Part shown: positions 1 through 11,345 of the stretch, one piece after another
Position numbering within the stretch: position 1 is the first letter of the stretch
How the letters are laid out: each line of letters begins with the position of its first letter
Assembly (NCBI GenBank): GCA_027623655.1
Contig: JAQBVG010000006.1
Location: 1-48,308 of the forward strand
Reading direction: 5' to 3'
DNA: 48,308 nucleotides
From: Chloroflexota bacterium
GTDB taxonomy: Bacteria; Chloroflexota; Dehalococcoidia; Lucifugimonadales; Lucifugimonadaceae
Notes under the pieces: model-generated
Seen by the model: the letters and a program-made list of their open reading frames with translations, nothing else
Told to the model about the DNA's origin: nothing
The model's database searches: none
Made by a program: the position numbers and the translations under genes

Positions 1-600
<600 letters not shown>

Positions 601-1072
601 CATTAAGGAATCATCTACCTGGTCTCGGAGAATGCGGAATCCACTGTTCGATTGTAAATGTACGCGCACCGCCAGTATTTAACCGGACGGGATTTGCCCC
701 ACAAGCACCGCTTGCGTTTGGGCGTAACCAAAAGTTTACCCCGCCAATTTCGACCCAGTCAACATGTATATGACGGATTTCGGCGCCTAAATATCGCTCC
801 GGGGAACTATTAAGACTCAGCCCAAAATAGCGACTCTTTTTTAAAGGCCCCGGACCGACCGAAATCCACCTCTCCCGGGCAAATGATTCCCGACGTTTGA
901 AACAGCTGATCCAGGACAAGTCCTAGAGGTGGCCCAGGTTGTTCCCGTCTCAATGTTGCTCCCCGAATGCGCAACCCTTGGTATACTTCATCGGCAACAG
1001 CTTGTTGCACATTTTCACCGGTCCGTCTGCCTCTGAGAAACGGGCCGGTAGCGCGTAACAAGGAGCTGAAAG
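601..1072. other. Divergent spacer between 23S rRNA and purA
   Basis: This 472-bp spacer carries no convincing coding sequence: the short minus-strand frames in it resemble no protein I know. It must hold the leader of the 23S transcript on the minus strand and the purA promoter on the plus strand. A TATACT box at 982-987 is a plausible -10 for purA, but no good -35 lies at standard spacing. No tRNA or 16S sequence can be seen. Confidence 0.6.
726..762 (-). promoter_or_regulatory. Predicted promoter of the 23S rRNA gene
   Basis: On the minus strand a TTGACT box (757-762) is followed by 18 bp and then TAAACT (733-738), a good sigma-70 type -35/-10 pair. Transcription would start near 726 and give a leader of about 125 nt before the 23S 5' end. 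This supports the idea that the 23S gene has its own promoter. It is a motif reading only, and other -10-like stretches exist in this AT-richer spacer. Confidence 0.5.
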
Positions 1073-2353
<1,281 letters not shown>

Positions 2354-2391
2354 AACCGACAGGGCGACCAGCCGCGGGGTGTTTGCGCTAT

Positions 2392-3399
2392 CTACGCGAT
2401 GCCTGTGCCAAGCGTCCTGGCGATCGGCGCGTCGATTACAGACATTAATGTCCCGGCCAGCCTTGCGGAGTGGTGTCTCACCTTGAGTCCATCGACCGCA
2501 GCCAGGTCGCTCAGCACGATGTTGTGCGCAAATTTTTCGGCGTCGCCATTGTCGAGCTCCACTGGAGCCGCGTTCTCAGCGGCGTAATTACTGATCACCT
2601 GCTCCGGAAACTGCACGGTATTTACCAGTAGATAGTCGAGTTTTCGCCCGCCGATGTAACGGACTATTTCCGAGGCAAATGTCGACACACCGTAACCGGC
2701 GGTCTCTCCTAATTTGGTCATTAGATTGCATGCGTAGAAGACAGGCGCCCCGGAGTCCCGGATTGCGTCACTAATCTCTTCGACAAGCAGGTTCGGGATA
2801 ATACTCGTGTAGAGGTCACCGGGACCGAGGAGGATTGCATCAGCAGACTTGATAGCGGCGAGCGCCCTCTCGTTCGCGCTGACTTTGGAATCGAGGTAAA
2901 CCTCGCTAATTCCGGGACCGTTGCTGCCGCGGAGATCAATGGCTGATTCGGTGCGTATCACTTGCCCGTTCACGAGCCGAGCGCACAGGTGCGCATGGCC
3001 CAGGGTCACGGGTACCACCTGACCCTCAAGCTGCATCATGCGTGACATTTCGTCAATGGCACCCTGTACTCCGTGAAACACAGTCGTCAGGGCCGCAAGC
3101 ACGAGATTGCCAACGCTGTGGCCGCGGAGGCTGGACTCTGAGTCGAATCTGAAGCCCAGTGCGCTGTTGAGTGCAGCGATCTGCTGGTTATCGTCCGGAC
3201 TCAGGGCCAGAAGGCACTGGCGCAAGTCGCCGAGCGAAGGGTAGCCGAACTCTTCACGCAGAATTCCCGTGCTACCGCCACTGTCGAACATCGTTACGAT
3301 AGCGGTCAGGTCCAGGTCATAGGCTTTAAGGCCTCGAAGGGCAACAGAAGAACCGCTGCCTCCGCCGATTACCACCACGCTTTTTCGGCTAATACTCAA
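2392..3399 (-). CDS. yvcK: YvcK/CofD-family protein (gluconeogenesis factor-like)
   Basis: This 335-residue protein belongs to the CofD/YvcK family, whose bacterial branch binds UDP-sugars and is needed for normal cell-wall growth and for growth on gluconeogenic carbon; its biochemical activity is not settled. Family marks are the N-terminal glycine loop GGGSGSS (residues 12-18), the MFDSGGSTG block near residue 36, and RGHSVGNLVLAAL near residue 93. The TTG start is backed by AGGAAA about 8 bases upstream. The gene is last in the minus-strand run after dapA, 153 bp behind it, so it may have its own promoter. The usual partners rapZ and whiA are not adjacent. CofD proper (2-phospho-L-lactate transferase) is the less likely alternative. 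Confidence 0.88.
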   Translation of the reverse strand: MSISRKSVVVIGGGSGSSVALRGLKAYDLDLTAIVTMFDSGGSTGILREEFGYPSLGDLRQCLLALSPDDNQQIAALNSALGFRFDSESSLRGHSVGNLVLAALTTVFHGVQGAIDEMSRMMQLEGQVVPVTLGHAHLCARLVNGQVIRTESAIDLRGSNGPGISEVYLDSKVSANERALAAIKSADAILLGPGDLYTSIIPNLLVEEISDAIRDSGAPVFYACNLMTKLGETAGYGVSTFASEIVRYIGGRKLDYLLVNTVQFPEQVISNYAAENAAPVELDNGDAEKFAHNIVLSDLAAVDGLKVRHHSARLAGTLMSVIDAPIARTLGTGIA

Positions 3400-3552
3400 A
3401 CAACCGTTTCCTGTTGGAACTGCTAGGCCTGATCAGTGCCGCGAGCGTGACACATTCCATGGTTAGGAATCGGACAAAACTGTGAAGAATCAGTGAATTC
3501 CGCTATCGATTTTGCCCGTTTGCATCATCCCGTACCAGCCATGACCGGAGTG

Positions 3553-4455
3553 TTACGCCTCGGAAAGATCGATTTCATACTGATCCATAATTGGGTCAAA
3601 ACGCTGGCTGAACGCTTTCAGTTCAGCAGCATCTGGAATCATCGGCATACGTGCAGACCCTACATTAAAACCGGATCGGTTAATCGCGTACCGGACCGGA
3701 ATCGGATTGGTGATAAAGAATAGAGCGTTGAACATTGGAAGCATCCTCAGATGCTCGGCAGCTGCAGCTTCGATGTCGCCTTCCAGCACCAGCCCCATCA
3801 TATTCCGGACCTGCCTGCTGATGATGTTTCCGGCAACACTGACAATCCCGTAACCACCGGTTGCCATGGTCGCAAACGTTTCATTGTCGTTTCCGCTCCA
3901 GACCTTGAAGCCTTCGGGCGAATCTTTGATAACGTATGCGATCTGATCGGGGTTGCTCGAGGCCTCCTTCACACCGACGATGTTGGGCACTTCAGCCAAT
4001 CTCAGAGTCGTCGCCGCGTCCATGTTCAGCGCAGTTCGTGTCGGCACGTTGTAGAGAATCCCTGGAATCGAAACGGCATCAGCTATCGCAGTAAAATGCT
4101 TGTACAGGCCGCCCATCGTCGGTTTGTTGTATGCAGGAACAGTCATCAAAATCGCATCGACGCCAACTTTTTCGGCCTCACGCGAAAGTGCAATCGACGC
4201 TCGGGTATTGTTATTAGTGGTTCCTGCGACCACGGCGCCATCGTCTCCGATGGCTTCTTTTGTTTCAGCGAACAACTGCAGCAGCTCGTCATCGTTCATC
4301 GACGGTGCCTCGCCGGTCGTCCCACCGATCACAAGGCCATCCGACCCCGACCTGATGACTGCTTTAGCAAGCTCTCTAGCTCGCGAGTAATCGACCTCAC
4401 CCTCCTCGGTGAAGGGGGTGACCATTGCTGTCAGAAGTCGTCCTAATGCTGCCAT
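3553..4455 (-). CDS. dapA: 4-hydroxy-tetrahydrodipicolinate synthase
   Basis: DapA condenses pyruvate with aspartate semialdehyde, the first step of the diaminopimelate/lysine branch. The 300-residue protein is a standard class I aldolase TIM barrel. The Schiff-base lysine is K163 in GVKEASS, the proton-relay threonines are in TTGE (46-49), the catalytic tyrosine is Y135 in YNVPTR, and R140 is the arginine that binds the substrate carboxylate. All key residues are present, in contrast to the paralogue at 35722-36633. It lies 115 bp downstream of asd in the same direction, so dapB-asd-dapA supplies three pathway enzymes together. No lysine riboswitch was seen. Confidence 0.96.
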   Translation of the reverse strand: MAALGRLLTAMVTPFTEEGEVDYSRARELAKAVIRSGSDGLVIGGTTGEAPSMNDDELLQLFAETKEAIGDDGAVVAGTTNNNTRASIALSREAEKVGVDAILMTVPAYNKPTMGGLYKHFTAIADAVSIPGILYNVPTRTALNMDAATTLRLAEVPNIVGVKEASSNPDQIAYVIKDSPEGFKVWSGNDNETFATMATGGYGIVSVAGNIISRQVRNMMGLVLEGDIEAAAAEHLRMLPMFNALFFITNPIPVRYAINRSGFNVGSARMPMIPDAAELKAFSQRFDPIMDQYEIDLSEA

Positions 4456-4570
4456 GTTCGACCGATCTTTCGTCGGAAATTCCTCGTTAGTGTGATCATG
4501 AGCCTGTCGGTCGGGCCCCTGGATATTTCCCGATCATTACTCGTTTCACCTGTGTGCGAACTGCCGCTCG

Positions 4571-5623
4571 TCAGACTCGCTGTGTGGCTGGCTTGAGTGC
4601 ATTCCTGCGCAAAGCTTCATCCATGATTTGCAGAGCGTTCAAGGCCGCACCTTTTCGCAAGTTGTCGCACGATAGCCACAGGGCCAATCCATTTTCGTGG
4701 GCAGTGTCTTTACGTATCCGACCGACCAGCACGTCGTCTTTACCGGCCGCGTCGAGAGGCATAGGGTATTCATTCCGACTCGGATCGTCTACAACCTTTA
4801 CGCCGGTGTAGTCGCTCAATGCGCGGGATGCGTCTTCGACGCTGATCGGCGATTCGAATTCGATTTGCAGCGACTCGCTGTGCGAAATCCGTACCGGTAC
4901 CCTGACGCAAGTGGCGGAGATGAGAAGTCGATCGTCGTGCAGGATTTTGCGCGACTCGTTGAGCATCTTTTGTTCTTCCTTGGTGTAGCCGTTCTCAAGG
5001 AAGTCGTCGACATGGGGAAGGACATTGAAGGCGATCTGGTGGGGGTACACCGCGTGAGATACGACGCCGCCTGCAGAAGCGGCACGAGACTGCTCCATTA
5101 ACTCATCGTCGGCAGCAACACCGGTGCCGGTCACCGACTGGTACGTGGCAACAGTCACTGCCTTCAATGGCGAAAGATTCCGCAACGCGTCGAGGACCAT
5201 TACAAACGGCGTGCTCGTGCAGTTGGGCGTCGACACGATTCCTGGGTGCCACTCGATATCTTCGCCGTTTACTTCGGGAACGACCAGAGGGATTGTCGGA
5301 TCCATCCGAAAAATCGACCCCTTGTCGATTACGAAAACACCCTGCTCCACTGCTTTGTGAGCCAACCGCCTGCTCACTAATCCTCCGGCTGCAAAAAGGG
5401 CGACATCTACGCCATCAAATGCACTGTGGTCCGCTTGAACAACCGTCAGTTCGGAATCCCCGTACTGGATTTTCCGACCTGCCGACCGTTCAGATGCCAT
5501 TGCGGTAATTTTGCTTGCCGGGTGGCCGCGCTCGGCAAGTATCCCGAGCGCAGTGCCCCCAGCTGCTCCGGTCGCTCCAACAATCGCGATATTAAGGTCG
5601 TTGCTGTTCATTATTTTTCTCAC
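4571..5623 (-). CDS. asd: Aspartate-semialdehyde dehydrogenase
   Basis: Asd reduces aspartyl phosphate to aspartate semialdehyde, the substrate of the neighbouring DapA. The NADP-binding glycine loop GATGAAGG lies near the N-terminus, the catalytic cysteine is in STPNCTS, and the active-site histidine is in the RISHSES segment. The length of about 350 residues is normal. The longest reading starts at a GTG at 5623; an ATG at 5611 starts only four residues later and places the Rossmann strand in the usual position. Neither has a strong Shine-Dalgarno, and I slightly prefer the ATG. It is cotranscribed in all likelihood with dapB (111 bp upstream) and dapA. Confidence 0.95.
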   Translation of the reverse strand: MRKIMNSNDLNIAIVGATGAAGGTALGILAERGHPASKITAMASERSAGRKIQYGDSELTVVQADHSAFDGVDVALFAAGGLVSRRLAHKAVEQGVFVIDKGSIFRMDPTIPLVVPEVNGEDIEWHPGIVSTPNCTSTPFVMVLDALRNLSPLKAVTVATYQSVTGTGVAADDELMEQSRAASAGGVVSHAVYPHQIAFNVLPHVDDFLENGYTKEEQKMLNESRKILHDDRLLISATCVRVPVRISHSESLQIEFESPISVEDASRALSDYTGVKVVDDPSRNEYPMPLDAAGKDDVLVGRIRKDTAHENGLALWLSCDNLRKGAALNALQIMDEALRRNALKPATQRV

Positions 5624-5733
5624 GCCATGATCCGCCGATCATGCCCCAACCTGTGCGTTGATCGGCATAAAACAGTAAAACAGGTAATTGAATATTCAGG
5701 AGGTGCCAGCGCAACCAAATAACTGGTCGCTGG

Positions 5734-6549
5734 CTACGGCTTCTGCTTGCTGAGGCCAAGAACATTGTCGAGACCGACGACGAGTTCTTTTTCCTCTACC
5801 ACGCGCCTGACCGCCAGCATAACGCCGGGCATGAAGCTATCGCGGTTGATCGAATCGTGGATCATTGTGAGGGTCTGGCCTGTGGCCCCGAAAACTACTT
5901 CATGCCGAGCGACTCGACCAGGCATTCGGGCGCTATGAACATTTATTCCGTTGAAGTTACCGCCTCGCGTTCCATCCAGGGTCTGCAGATCGGCAATATT
6001 TTGCACGAAAGCAGAGCCTCGGCCATTGATCATAGCCTGAGCAATAGAAAGTGCGGTACCCGAGGGTGCATCGACTTTGGCCTCGTGGTGGCTTTCTAGC
6101 AAATCCGCATAGTCGAAATACTTCGAAGCGATGCCGGCCAAGTGCATCATCACAACTGCCCCAAGAGCAAAGTTCGAAGCCGAAATGACACCGATGCCCT
6201 TTTCGGCAGCGAGTTGTTTGATGCGTTCCAAATTGTGTGGCGAAAGTCCGGTCGAACCTGAAACGACCCGCACACCCGCCTCGATACAGGTCACGATCGC
6301 GTCGCTCGCCGCCTCACCATTCGTAAAGTCGACGACCACATCAGGTTTTATCGTCTGGAACAGCGATTGCAAGTTGGGCGCAAGCGGAACTGTGATCGAT
6401 GTACCTGAAACAGTTACGGTGTCTGTTGCGGCGACGACATCCGCCCCGCCTACAGGCCTAATGCCATCCTGGGAAGCGGCAGCGGCCAGAACGGTTGATC
6501 CCATCCTGCCGAGCGCTCCATTTACCGCAACCGTAATTTCTGGTGACAT
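5734..6549 (-). CDS. dapB: 4-hydroxy-tetrahydrodipicolinate reductase
   Basis: DapB reduces the DapA product with NAD(P)H in the diaminopimelate pathway. The N-terminal dinucleotide loop is GALGRMGST, the VVDFTNGE strand follows, and the signature with the catalytic His and Lys is SHHEAKVDAPSGTA. The 271-residue length fits. It is the first of the lysine genes after pnp, with only 61 bp between the pnp stop and the dapB start, which suggests that pnp and the lysine genes share a transcript. Confidence 0.96.
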   Translation of the reverse strand: MSPEITVAVNGALGRMGSTVLAAAASQDGIRPVGGADVVAATDTVTVSGTSITVPLAPNLQSLFQTIKPDVVVDFTNGEAASDAIVTCIEAGVRVVSGSTGLSPHNLERIKQLAAEKGIGVISASNFALGAVVMMHLAGIASKYFDYADLLESHHEAKVDAPSGTALSIAQAMINGRGSAFVQNIADLQTLDGTRGGNFNGINVHSARMPGRVARHEVVFGATGQTLTMIHDSINRDSFMPGVMLAVRRVVEEKELVVGLDNVLGLSKQKP

Positions 6550-6610
6550 CGTGACTGTTTCGTTTTCATAGGAGTGGCTAAGGTGAACAGTCGCCCCTCT
6601 TCATCAGAAT

Positions 6611-9055
6611 CTAACGCCGACGCGGCGGGCCTGATCGTCGGCTTCCCCCATTATAACCGCCCGCTGGCCTTCGCGGACCGCGATCAGCTCCGCCCGAATC
6701 ATCTCGATCGCCGGCCGAGCCTCGCTGCTCGTCATCAAAATCTCGCCGCTGACCACTGTCTCGTCGTGGCCCCCTGTCGCCACCCCTGTCACCACCACGG
6801 TCGCCGCCTCTATCCCCGCCACGGTCGCCGCCACGGCCTCGTGGGCCGCGATCCCCGCCGCGGATCCCTCGGTCTCCATCTCGATCACCGTCACGTCGAC
6901 CCGCCCCGCGGTCACCCTGGTCATCACGGTCGTCTCTGTCACGGGACTCGCGACGTTCGCCGCCGCCCTCATTGCTCTCTTCGAGGACCGCTCGGTGGGA
7001 CAGGTCAATACGACCCATACCGTCAATGTTTATAACCATGACTTCGAGTTGATCACCAATGCTGACGACCGATTCAACATCCGGTACCCGATTTTGCGCC
7101 AATTCGCTAATGTGGACCATTCCGTCTTTTCCAGGAAGAATCTGAACGAACGCCCCAAACGGCATGATTCGCACGACCCGCCCGGTGTACCTGTCGCCAA
7201 TTTCAACGTCTTTTGTAAGAGCTGTTATGGCTGCTTGAGCCTTGTCAGCGTTTTCACGGTCGGGCGATCCAATGACAACTGTGCCATCGTCTTGAACATC
7301 AATTGTGACGCCAAATTCCGCGATCATTCCACGAATTACCGACCCGCCTGGACCGATGATTGCACCAATCTTGTCGGTAGGAATCTTGAGAGAGAGCATG
7401 CGTGGTGCGTACTCGCTGAGATCGTCGCGGCTGGCTGCGATCGTCGCCTCCATGTTGTCAAGAATCTGCAAACGAGCAATCCGAGCCTGCTCAAGGGCCT
7501 CGCTCATGATCGCGAACGTGATTCCCTTGACTTTGATGTCCATCTGCAGTGCAGTTACACCGTCCCGGGTCCCTGCGACCTTGAAGTCCATGTCGCCTGA
7601 GTGGTCCTCGGCGCCCTGTATATCGGTCAGAACCGCGTATTTACCGTCGTCGCCGGTAATCAAACCCATGGCGATTCCGGCCACTGGTGCCTTGATCGGC
7701 ACGCCGCCGTCCATCAACGCCAGCGAGCCAGCGCATACGCTGGCCATCGACGTTGATCCGTTCGATGCGAGAGCTTCCGACACCAGCCGGATCGTGTAAG
7801 GAAAATCTGCCTGGCCAGGAATTACCGGCTTCAGTGCGCGTTCGGCCAGTGCTCCGTGACCAATTTCACGACGACCGGTGAAACCGAATCGACCAGCCTC
7901 CCCCGTTGAGTAGGGGGGGAAGTTGTAGTGATGGATGAAATGTTTGTCGGTTTCAAGCGCGTACGTGTCAAGGCGCTGTCGCTCACCGGCCGAGGCCAGA
8001 GTCAGGACGCCAAGGATCTGGGTTTCGCCCCTTGTGAATATGCCTGATCCGTGGACACGTGGAAGATAGCCAACTTCAGAATTCAACGGACGCAACTCGT
8101 CAAGTTTCCGTCCATCGGGCCTGGTGCTGTCTTGAAGAATTGTGCTGCGGACAGCCTCGGTCTCAAGCGCGTAGAGTGCGGACTTTATATACCCCGGCTT
8201 ATGTTCCCCAGCAAGTTTTTCGATCGCGTTGTCCATTACTTCATCAATGCGATTCTGCCTGGCGACTTTGTCACCCGGTTCTTTCAGGGCCTTCACGAAG
8301 CCTTCCCCAACAAGTGCCCGGGTCGCCTTATCGGCGGCTTCTTCCTCGGGCGAAACCGCAGGCGCTTCCCACTTTTTCTTGCCGACTTTCGCCTGGATCT
8401 CCTGAATCTGCTCGACGATCGCACCGTTGACCTCTTGAGCAAGCTCCAGCGCATCAAGAAGTACTTCTTCAGACACAAAGTTGCCACCGGATTCGACCAT
8501 CATCGTGGCCTCTCCAGTACCGGCAACTAGCAGTTCGAGATCACTCGTTTGGAGCTCCTCGTACGTGGGATTGACCACCAACTCGCCGTCGACTAAACCG
8601 ATTACACAGGCGCCGACCGGGTCGTTGAAAGCGATATCGGAAATCGCGAGCGCGGCGGACGCACCGACGATTCCAAGAGCCGGGTACGGGTTAACCCTGT
8701 CGGACGACAGCACGGTGACAATGATCTGGATCTCGTTGTGAATCGTCTTTGCGAACAATGGGCGAATTGGCCTGTCGATCATTCGTGAAGCGAGAATCGC
8801 TTCGGTTGACGGTCGACCTTCTCTTTTAAAGAACCCACCGGGTAGTTTCCCTGCCGCGTACGCCTTTTCTGCCACGTCTACGGTGAGGGGCAAAAAATCT
8901 GCGCCCTCCACTGGCTTCTTAGAAGCGGTCGCTGTGGCGAGCAGCATCGTGTCGCCATACTGCACCGTTAGTGCTCCGCCAGCCTGTGCAGCAACTCTGC
9001 CGTGTTCAAATGCGAGTACTCGTCCGCCGACTTCCATTTCAAATTTACTGATCAT
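6611..9055 (-). CDS. pnp: Polyribonucleotide nucleotidyltransferase (PNPase) with Arg/Gly/Asp-rich tail
   Basis: PNPase degrades RNA from the 3' end by phosphorolysis. The 814 residues show two RNase PH domains (the second contains [14 protein letters not shown] and [11 protein letters not shown]), a KH domain with GPGG in [16 protein letters not shown], and an S1 domain that begins near [17 protein letters not shown]. After the S1 domain, residues about 695-814 form a disordered tail rich in Arg, Gly and Asp, including five consecutive GGDR units; typical family members end shortly after S1. It lies downstream of rpsO, the arrangement known from many bacteria. The overlapping frames on both strands at 6574-7035 are by-products of the repetitive tail. 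Confidence 0.97.
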   Translation of the reverse strand: MISKFEMEVGGRVLAFEHGRVAAQAGGALTVQYGDTMLLATATASKKPVEGADFLPLTVDVAEKAYAAGKLPGGFFKREGRPSTEAILASRMIDRPIRPLFAKTIHNEIQIIVTVLSSDRVNPYPALGIVGASAALAISDIAFNDPVGACVIGLVDGELVVNPTYEELQTSDLELLVAGTGEATMMVESGGNFVSEEVLLDALELAQEVNGAIVEQIQEIQAKVGKKKWEAPAVSPEEEAADKATRALVGEGFVKALKEPGDKVARQNRIDEVMDNAIEKLAGEHKPGYIKSALYALETEAVRSTILQDSTRPDGRKLDELRPLNSEVGYLPRVHGSGIFTRGETQILGVLTLASAGERQRLDTYALETDKHFIHHYNFPPYSTGEAGRFGFTGRREIGHGALAERALKPVIPGQADFPYTIRLVSEALASNGSTSMASVCAGSLALMDGGVPIKAPVAGIAMGLITGDDGKYAVLTDIQGAEDHSGDMDFKVAGTRDGVTALQMDIKVKGITFAIMSEALEQARIARLQILDNMEATIAASRDDLSEYAPRMLSLKIPTDKIGAIIGPGGSVIRGMIAEFGVTIDVQDDGTVVIGSPDRENADKAQAAITALTKDVEIGDRYTGRVVRIMPFGAFVQILPGKDGMVHISELAQNRVPDVESVVSIGDQLEVMVINIDGMGRIDLSHRAVLEESNEGGGERRESRDRDDRDDQGDRGAGRRDGDRDGDRGIRGGDRGPRGRGGDRGGDRGGDRGGDRGGDRGPRRDSGQRRDFDDEQRGSAGDRDDSGGADRGPRRPAGGYNGGSRRSGPPRRR

Positions 9056-9320
9056 TACTTCGATTTCTACTTCTTCTCTTGCTGGGTTCTGATCCCAGCG
9101 GCTGTTTCCCGTACGGAACTATTTTCTCTGGAAGTTCTCGCTTCGGTGCCGCTTCGGTGGGAGGCGTTTCATTTCGTGACTGTCGGGTGCCTTGTCTGGT
9201 TCCGTTACCAGGATTTCCTGAGTACCACAACGCTCTGGATTCAAGGTAGTGAATACCTCAAGTGAACCGGGAAGTGGCAAACCCTCACCTGTAGCGAACC
9301 TCAGAATCCGGGGTGCCGAA

Positions 9321-9584
9321 CTACTTTCGGAGGCCGAGCTTACTCACCAGCGTGCGGTAACGATTGACATCTTCACCATTAAGGTAGTTGAGCAATCGGC
9401 GGCGCTGACCCACCAGTTTCATCAGACCTCTGCGGGTACTGTGATCGTGTTTGTGCAAGCGAAGGTGTTCTGTGAGTTCAGTGATCCGAGCCGTCAGCAA
9501 CGCGACCTGAACTTCCGACGAACCGCTGTCACTCTCGTGTGTTCTGTATTCCTCGATGACCGCGGCACGCTCTGACTGATCCAA
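9321..9584 (-). CDS. rpsO: 30S ribosomal protein S15
   Basis: S15 is a primary binder of the 16S rRNA central domain. The 87 residues match the family over the full length: the [16 protein letters not shown] helix, [19 protein letters not shown], and the end [16 protein letters not shown]. It is the first gene of the minus-strand block and is followed 265 bp later by pnp. The long rpsO-pnp spacer holds short hairpins and no gene; in other bacteria this region is where PNPase controls its own mRNA, but I cannot show that here. Confidence 0.97.
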   Translation of the reverse strand: MDQSERAAVIEEYRTHESDSGSSEVQVALLTARITELTEHLRLHKHDHSTRRGLMKLVGQRRRLLNYLNGEDVNRYRTLVSKLGLRK

Positions 9585-10032
9585 AATTTAGGGCTCTCCG
9601 AAATCGCAAATACCCGGCAAATTATGCCGACAATCCAGATAATGGGATTTTTACTTGTGCTTCTACTAGGTTCTTCAATTAGGTTCTTGTGGCTTCACAA
9701 CCTTTGAAGAATATCACGAAGGAACACAGTCCAACATCCGAAATATGCCGGTATGTTCTCTAAACCGTCAGGCAGGGAGTGATTCGAATGTCACGGAATC
9801 CACCCGAATATCGCCGGTCAAGAACAACGCGACAATGAAAATCTTCGTATAAGCCCCCACTGATTAGCTTGACACCGAAGAAATTCCCCGAATAACATGG
9901 CCTTCGGCACGCCACTGGCAACGGCAGTAACTTGCGCGTAATGCGTTAGAGCTAGGCTCACCAGTGTTAAATTGGTGAACGCCGTTGCTTTCGGCACGAA
10001 TATTGAAATTTTAGACTGGAGGACGGGGCCCA
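9585..10032. other. Divergent spacer between rpsO and the collagen-like gene
   Basis: No supported gene lies in this 448-bp stretch. On the minus strand it must contain the rpsO promoter; AT-rich candidates such as CATAATTT near 9625 exist, but none is convincing. On the plus strand a small hairpin, CACCA-N9-TGGTG, lies at 9959-9977, and a good ribosome-binding site TGGAGGA (10016-10022) precedes the collagen-like gene. A minus-strand frame at 9818-10033 overlaps the latter's start and is not believed. Confidence 0.5.
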
Positions 10033-10683
10033 ATGACAGGACTGCTCCGCGGAAAGCTAAAGGCTTTCCTATTGATTGGTACGATGTTCGCCCTCATGGC
10101 GGCAATCGCATGTCAGGGTGATCGCGGCGCGGCCGGTGCGGCAGGCGTTCCCGGACTCCCCGGCAACCCCGGTGCTCCCGGCGCTCCTGGCGAGCCCGGC
10201 ATTTCGGGTGAACCCGGTGCGCCTGGACTCCCAGGTAACCCAGGTAACCCAGGTAACCCAGGTAACCTTGGCGCTCGCGGCCCTCAGGGCCCTGAAGGTC
10301 CAGCTGGTGCAGCCGGCAAAGATGGCGCTGATGGCACGACGAAAGTCGCTGGCATTGTTGTCTTCGACGCTAGCGGCCCATCGACTGGCGCTGCTGAGGT
10401 TACGGGCGGGAACGCTTCTATCACCATCATTGGTGGTGGGTTCGCCAAAGAAGAGCGAGTTGCGGTTTCGGCCAAAAAGAATGGATTTGACGTCCTGCTG
10501 ACAGGCGACGAGGGAGCGCGAGACTCCAGGTCTAGCCTTAAGGCGAACGCCAACGGCGCGTTCACCATCACCGTCGACCTTAACGGTTGGCCGGTAGGCG
10601 GAGTGTTTACTTTGAGCGCTGCTGGCGATCAGGGTAACCGGGCCAATACCGCGTTCATTCTTGTCGATAAGGTCGGTGGCTAA
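10033..10683 (+). CDS. Collagen-like repeat lipoprotein
   Basis: The 216-residue protein starts with a charged N-terminus and a hydrophobic segment that ends in AIAC, a plausible lipobox with the lipidated Cys at residue 27. Immediately after it comes an uninterrupted Gly-X-Y run from Gly29 to about residue 103, some 25 triplets with many prolines in the X and Y positions, as in bacterial collagen-like stalks. Residues from about 105 on form a compact beta-rich domain ([31 protein letters not shown]) that looks like an immunoglobulin-type fold. The likely arrangement is a membrane anchor, a triple-helical stalk and a distal domain outside the cytoplasm. TGGAGGA precedes the ATG by about 10 bases, and a strong terminator follows. 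Function unknown. Confidence 0.85.
   Translation: MTGLLRGKLKAFLLIGTMFALMAAIACQGDRGAAGAAGVPGLPGNPGAPGAPGEPGISGEPGAPGLPGNPGNPGNPGNLGARGPQGPEGPAGAAGKDGADGTTKVAGIVVFDASGPSTGAAEVTGGNASITIIGGGFAKEERVAVSAKKNGFDVLLTGDEGARDSRSSLKANANGAFTITVDLNGWPVGGVFTLSAAGDQGNRANTAFILVDKVGG
10231..10266 (+). repeat. Four perfect 9-bp tandem repeats in the collagen stalk
   Basis: The unit CCAGGTAAC occurs four times head to tail without a mismatch and encodes repeated Pro-Gly-Asn. The unit is a whole number of codons, so slippage would change stalk length without a frameshift. Surrounding triplets use different codons, which suggests recent expansion of this unit. Confidence 0.9.
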
Positions 10684-10704
10684 CGACCAGAATCGGTAGA
10701 TTCA

Positions 10705-10740
10705 GAAAAGCGCCTCGGTGTTCCGGGGCGCTTTTTGTTT
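10705..10740 (+). terminator. Rho-independent terminator after the collagen-like gene
   Basis: AAAGCGCC and GGCGCTTT arms enclose a short inner stem (CGG/CCG), and the hairpin is followed by TTTTTGTTT. It ends the collagen-like gene as a single-gene transcript. Confidence 0.9.
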
Positions 10741-10783
10741 AAGTCTCAAGTATGTATTCCGTCCAACTAAGTATTAGGACACA

Positions 10784-11290
10784 TTGGTGACACCCCCCTC
10801 CTCAAAAATTCGGCGCGCTAAACCAGACGACTACGAAGCCCTGGCGCGTTTACACTTTCTGAGTCACACCGTATCGTTCGCCCCGTTCGCATCAGACGAC
10901 TGGTTGTCGTCAAGACAATTAGACGAGTATCTGTCTAAATGGAACAGTGCCCTGGAACAGGCTGTGGACGATGACGCAACCATGGTTGCTATGGTTGGCA
11001 CTGACATCGTTGGCATGTGTCGGGTTTCCCCCCTGCAGGCATCAAATTACGATGCACAGCTTTCGAGCATGCACGTTGATCCCGAGCTAACGGGAAATGG
11101 CATCGGAACAATGCTGATGCGTCAGGCTCTCAAATTCATAAAAGAACGGGGCTTCGACCGCGTGCAACTCGGTGTAATAGCCGCGAATACCGGCGCAAGG
11201 CGATTCTACGAGTCACATGGCTGGGTGGTGGCCGAAGAGCATCCGACCGGAGTCGAAGGCGTCCCGGTAGCCGTCTACAGGTTGAGTTGA
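10784..11290 (+). CDS. GNAT-family N-acetyltransferase
   Basis: A 168-residue single-domain acetyltransferase of the Gcn5-related fold. The start (KIRRAKPDDYEALARLH) is the usual first strand and helix, and the acetyl-CoA loop is in VDPELTGNGIGTMLMRQAL, close to the R/QxxGxG/A pattern. The end, GARRFYESHGWVV, is the typical last helix and strand. The GTG start has TTAGGA about 8 bases before it. The substrate cannot be read from sequence. It stands alone after the terminator of the collagen-like gene and converges with the CorC-like gene. Confidence 0.9.
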   Translation: MVTPPSSKIRRAKPDDYEALARLHFLSHTVSFAPFASDDWLSSRQLDEYLSKWNSALEQAVDDDATMVAMVGTDIVGMCRVSPLQASNYDAQLSSMHVDPELTGNGIGTMLMRQALKFIKERGFDRVQLGVIAANTGARRFYESHGWVVAEEHPTGVEGVPVAVYRLS

Positions 11291-11345
11291 GCAGCTGCTC
11301 AGAAACTTGGTCAGCGACTGTCGATGACGAAACGACTGATCGTGT

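Noticed and set aside
601-1072. A 16S rRNA gene or spacer tRNA next to the 23S gene
   Set aside because: No 16S or tRNA motif is seen in the 472-bp spacer, which is also too short for a 16S gene.
3751-4446. 231-codon plus-strand frame opposite dapA
   Set aside because: It is antisense to a complete dapA with all catalytic residues and shows no recognisable feature.
6574-7035. Plus-strand and second minus-strand frames opposite or inside the end of pnp
   Set aside because: They arise from the repetitive GC-rich codons of the PNPase tail. They have no start signal and no resemblance to proteins.
9045-9230. 61-codon minus-strand frame between rpsO and pnp
   Set aside because: It overlaps the start of pnp in another frame, lacks a ribosome-binding site and has low-complexity composition.
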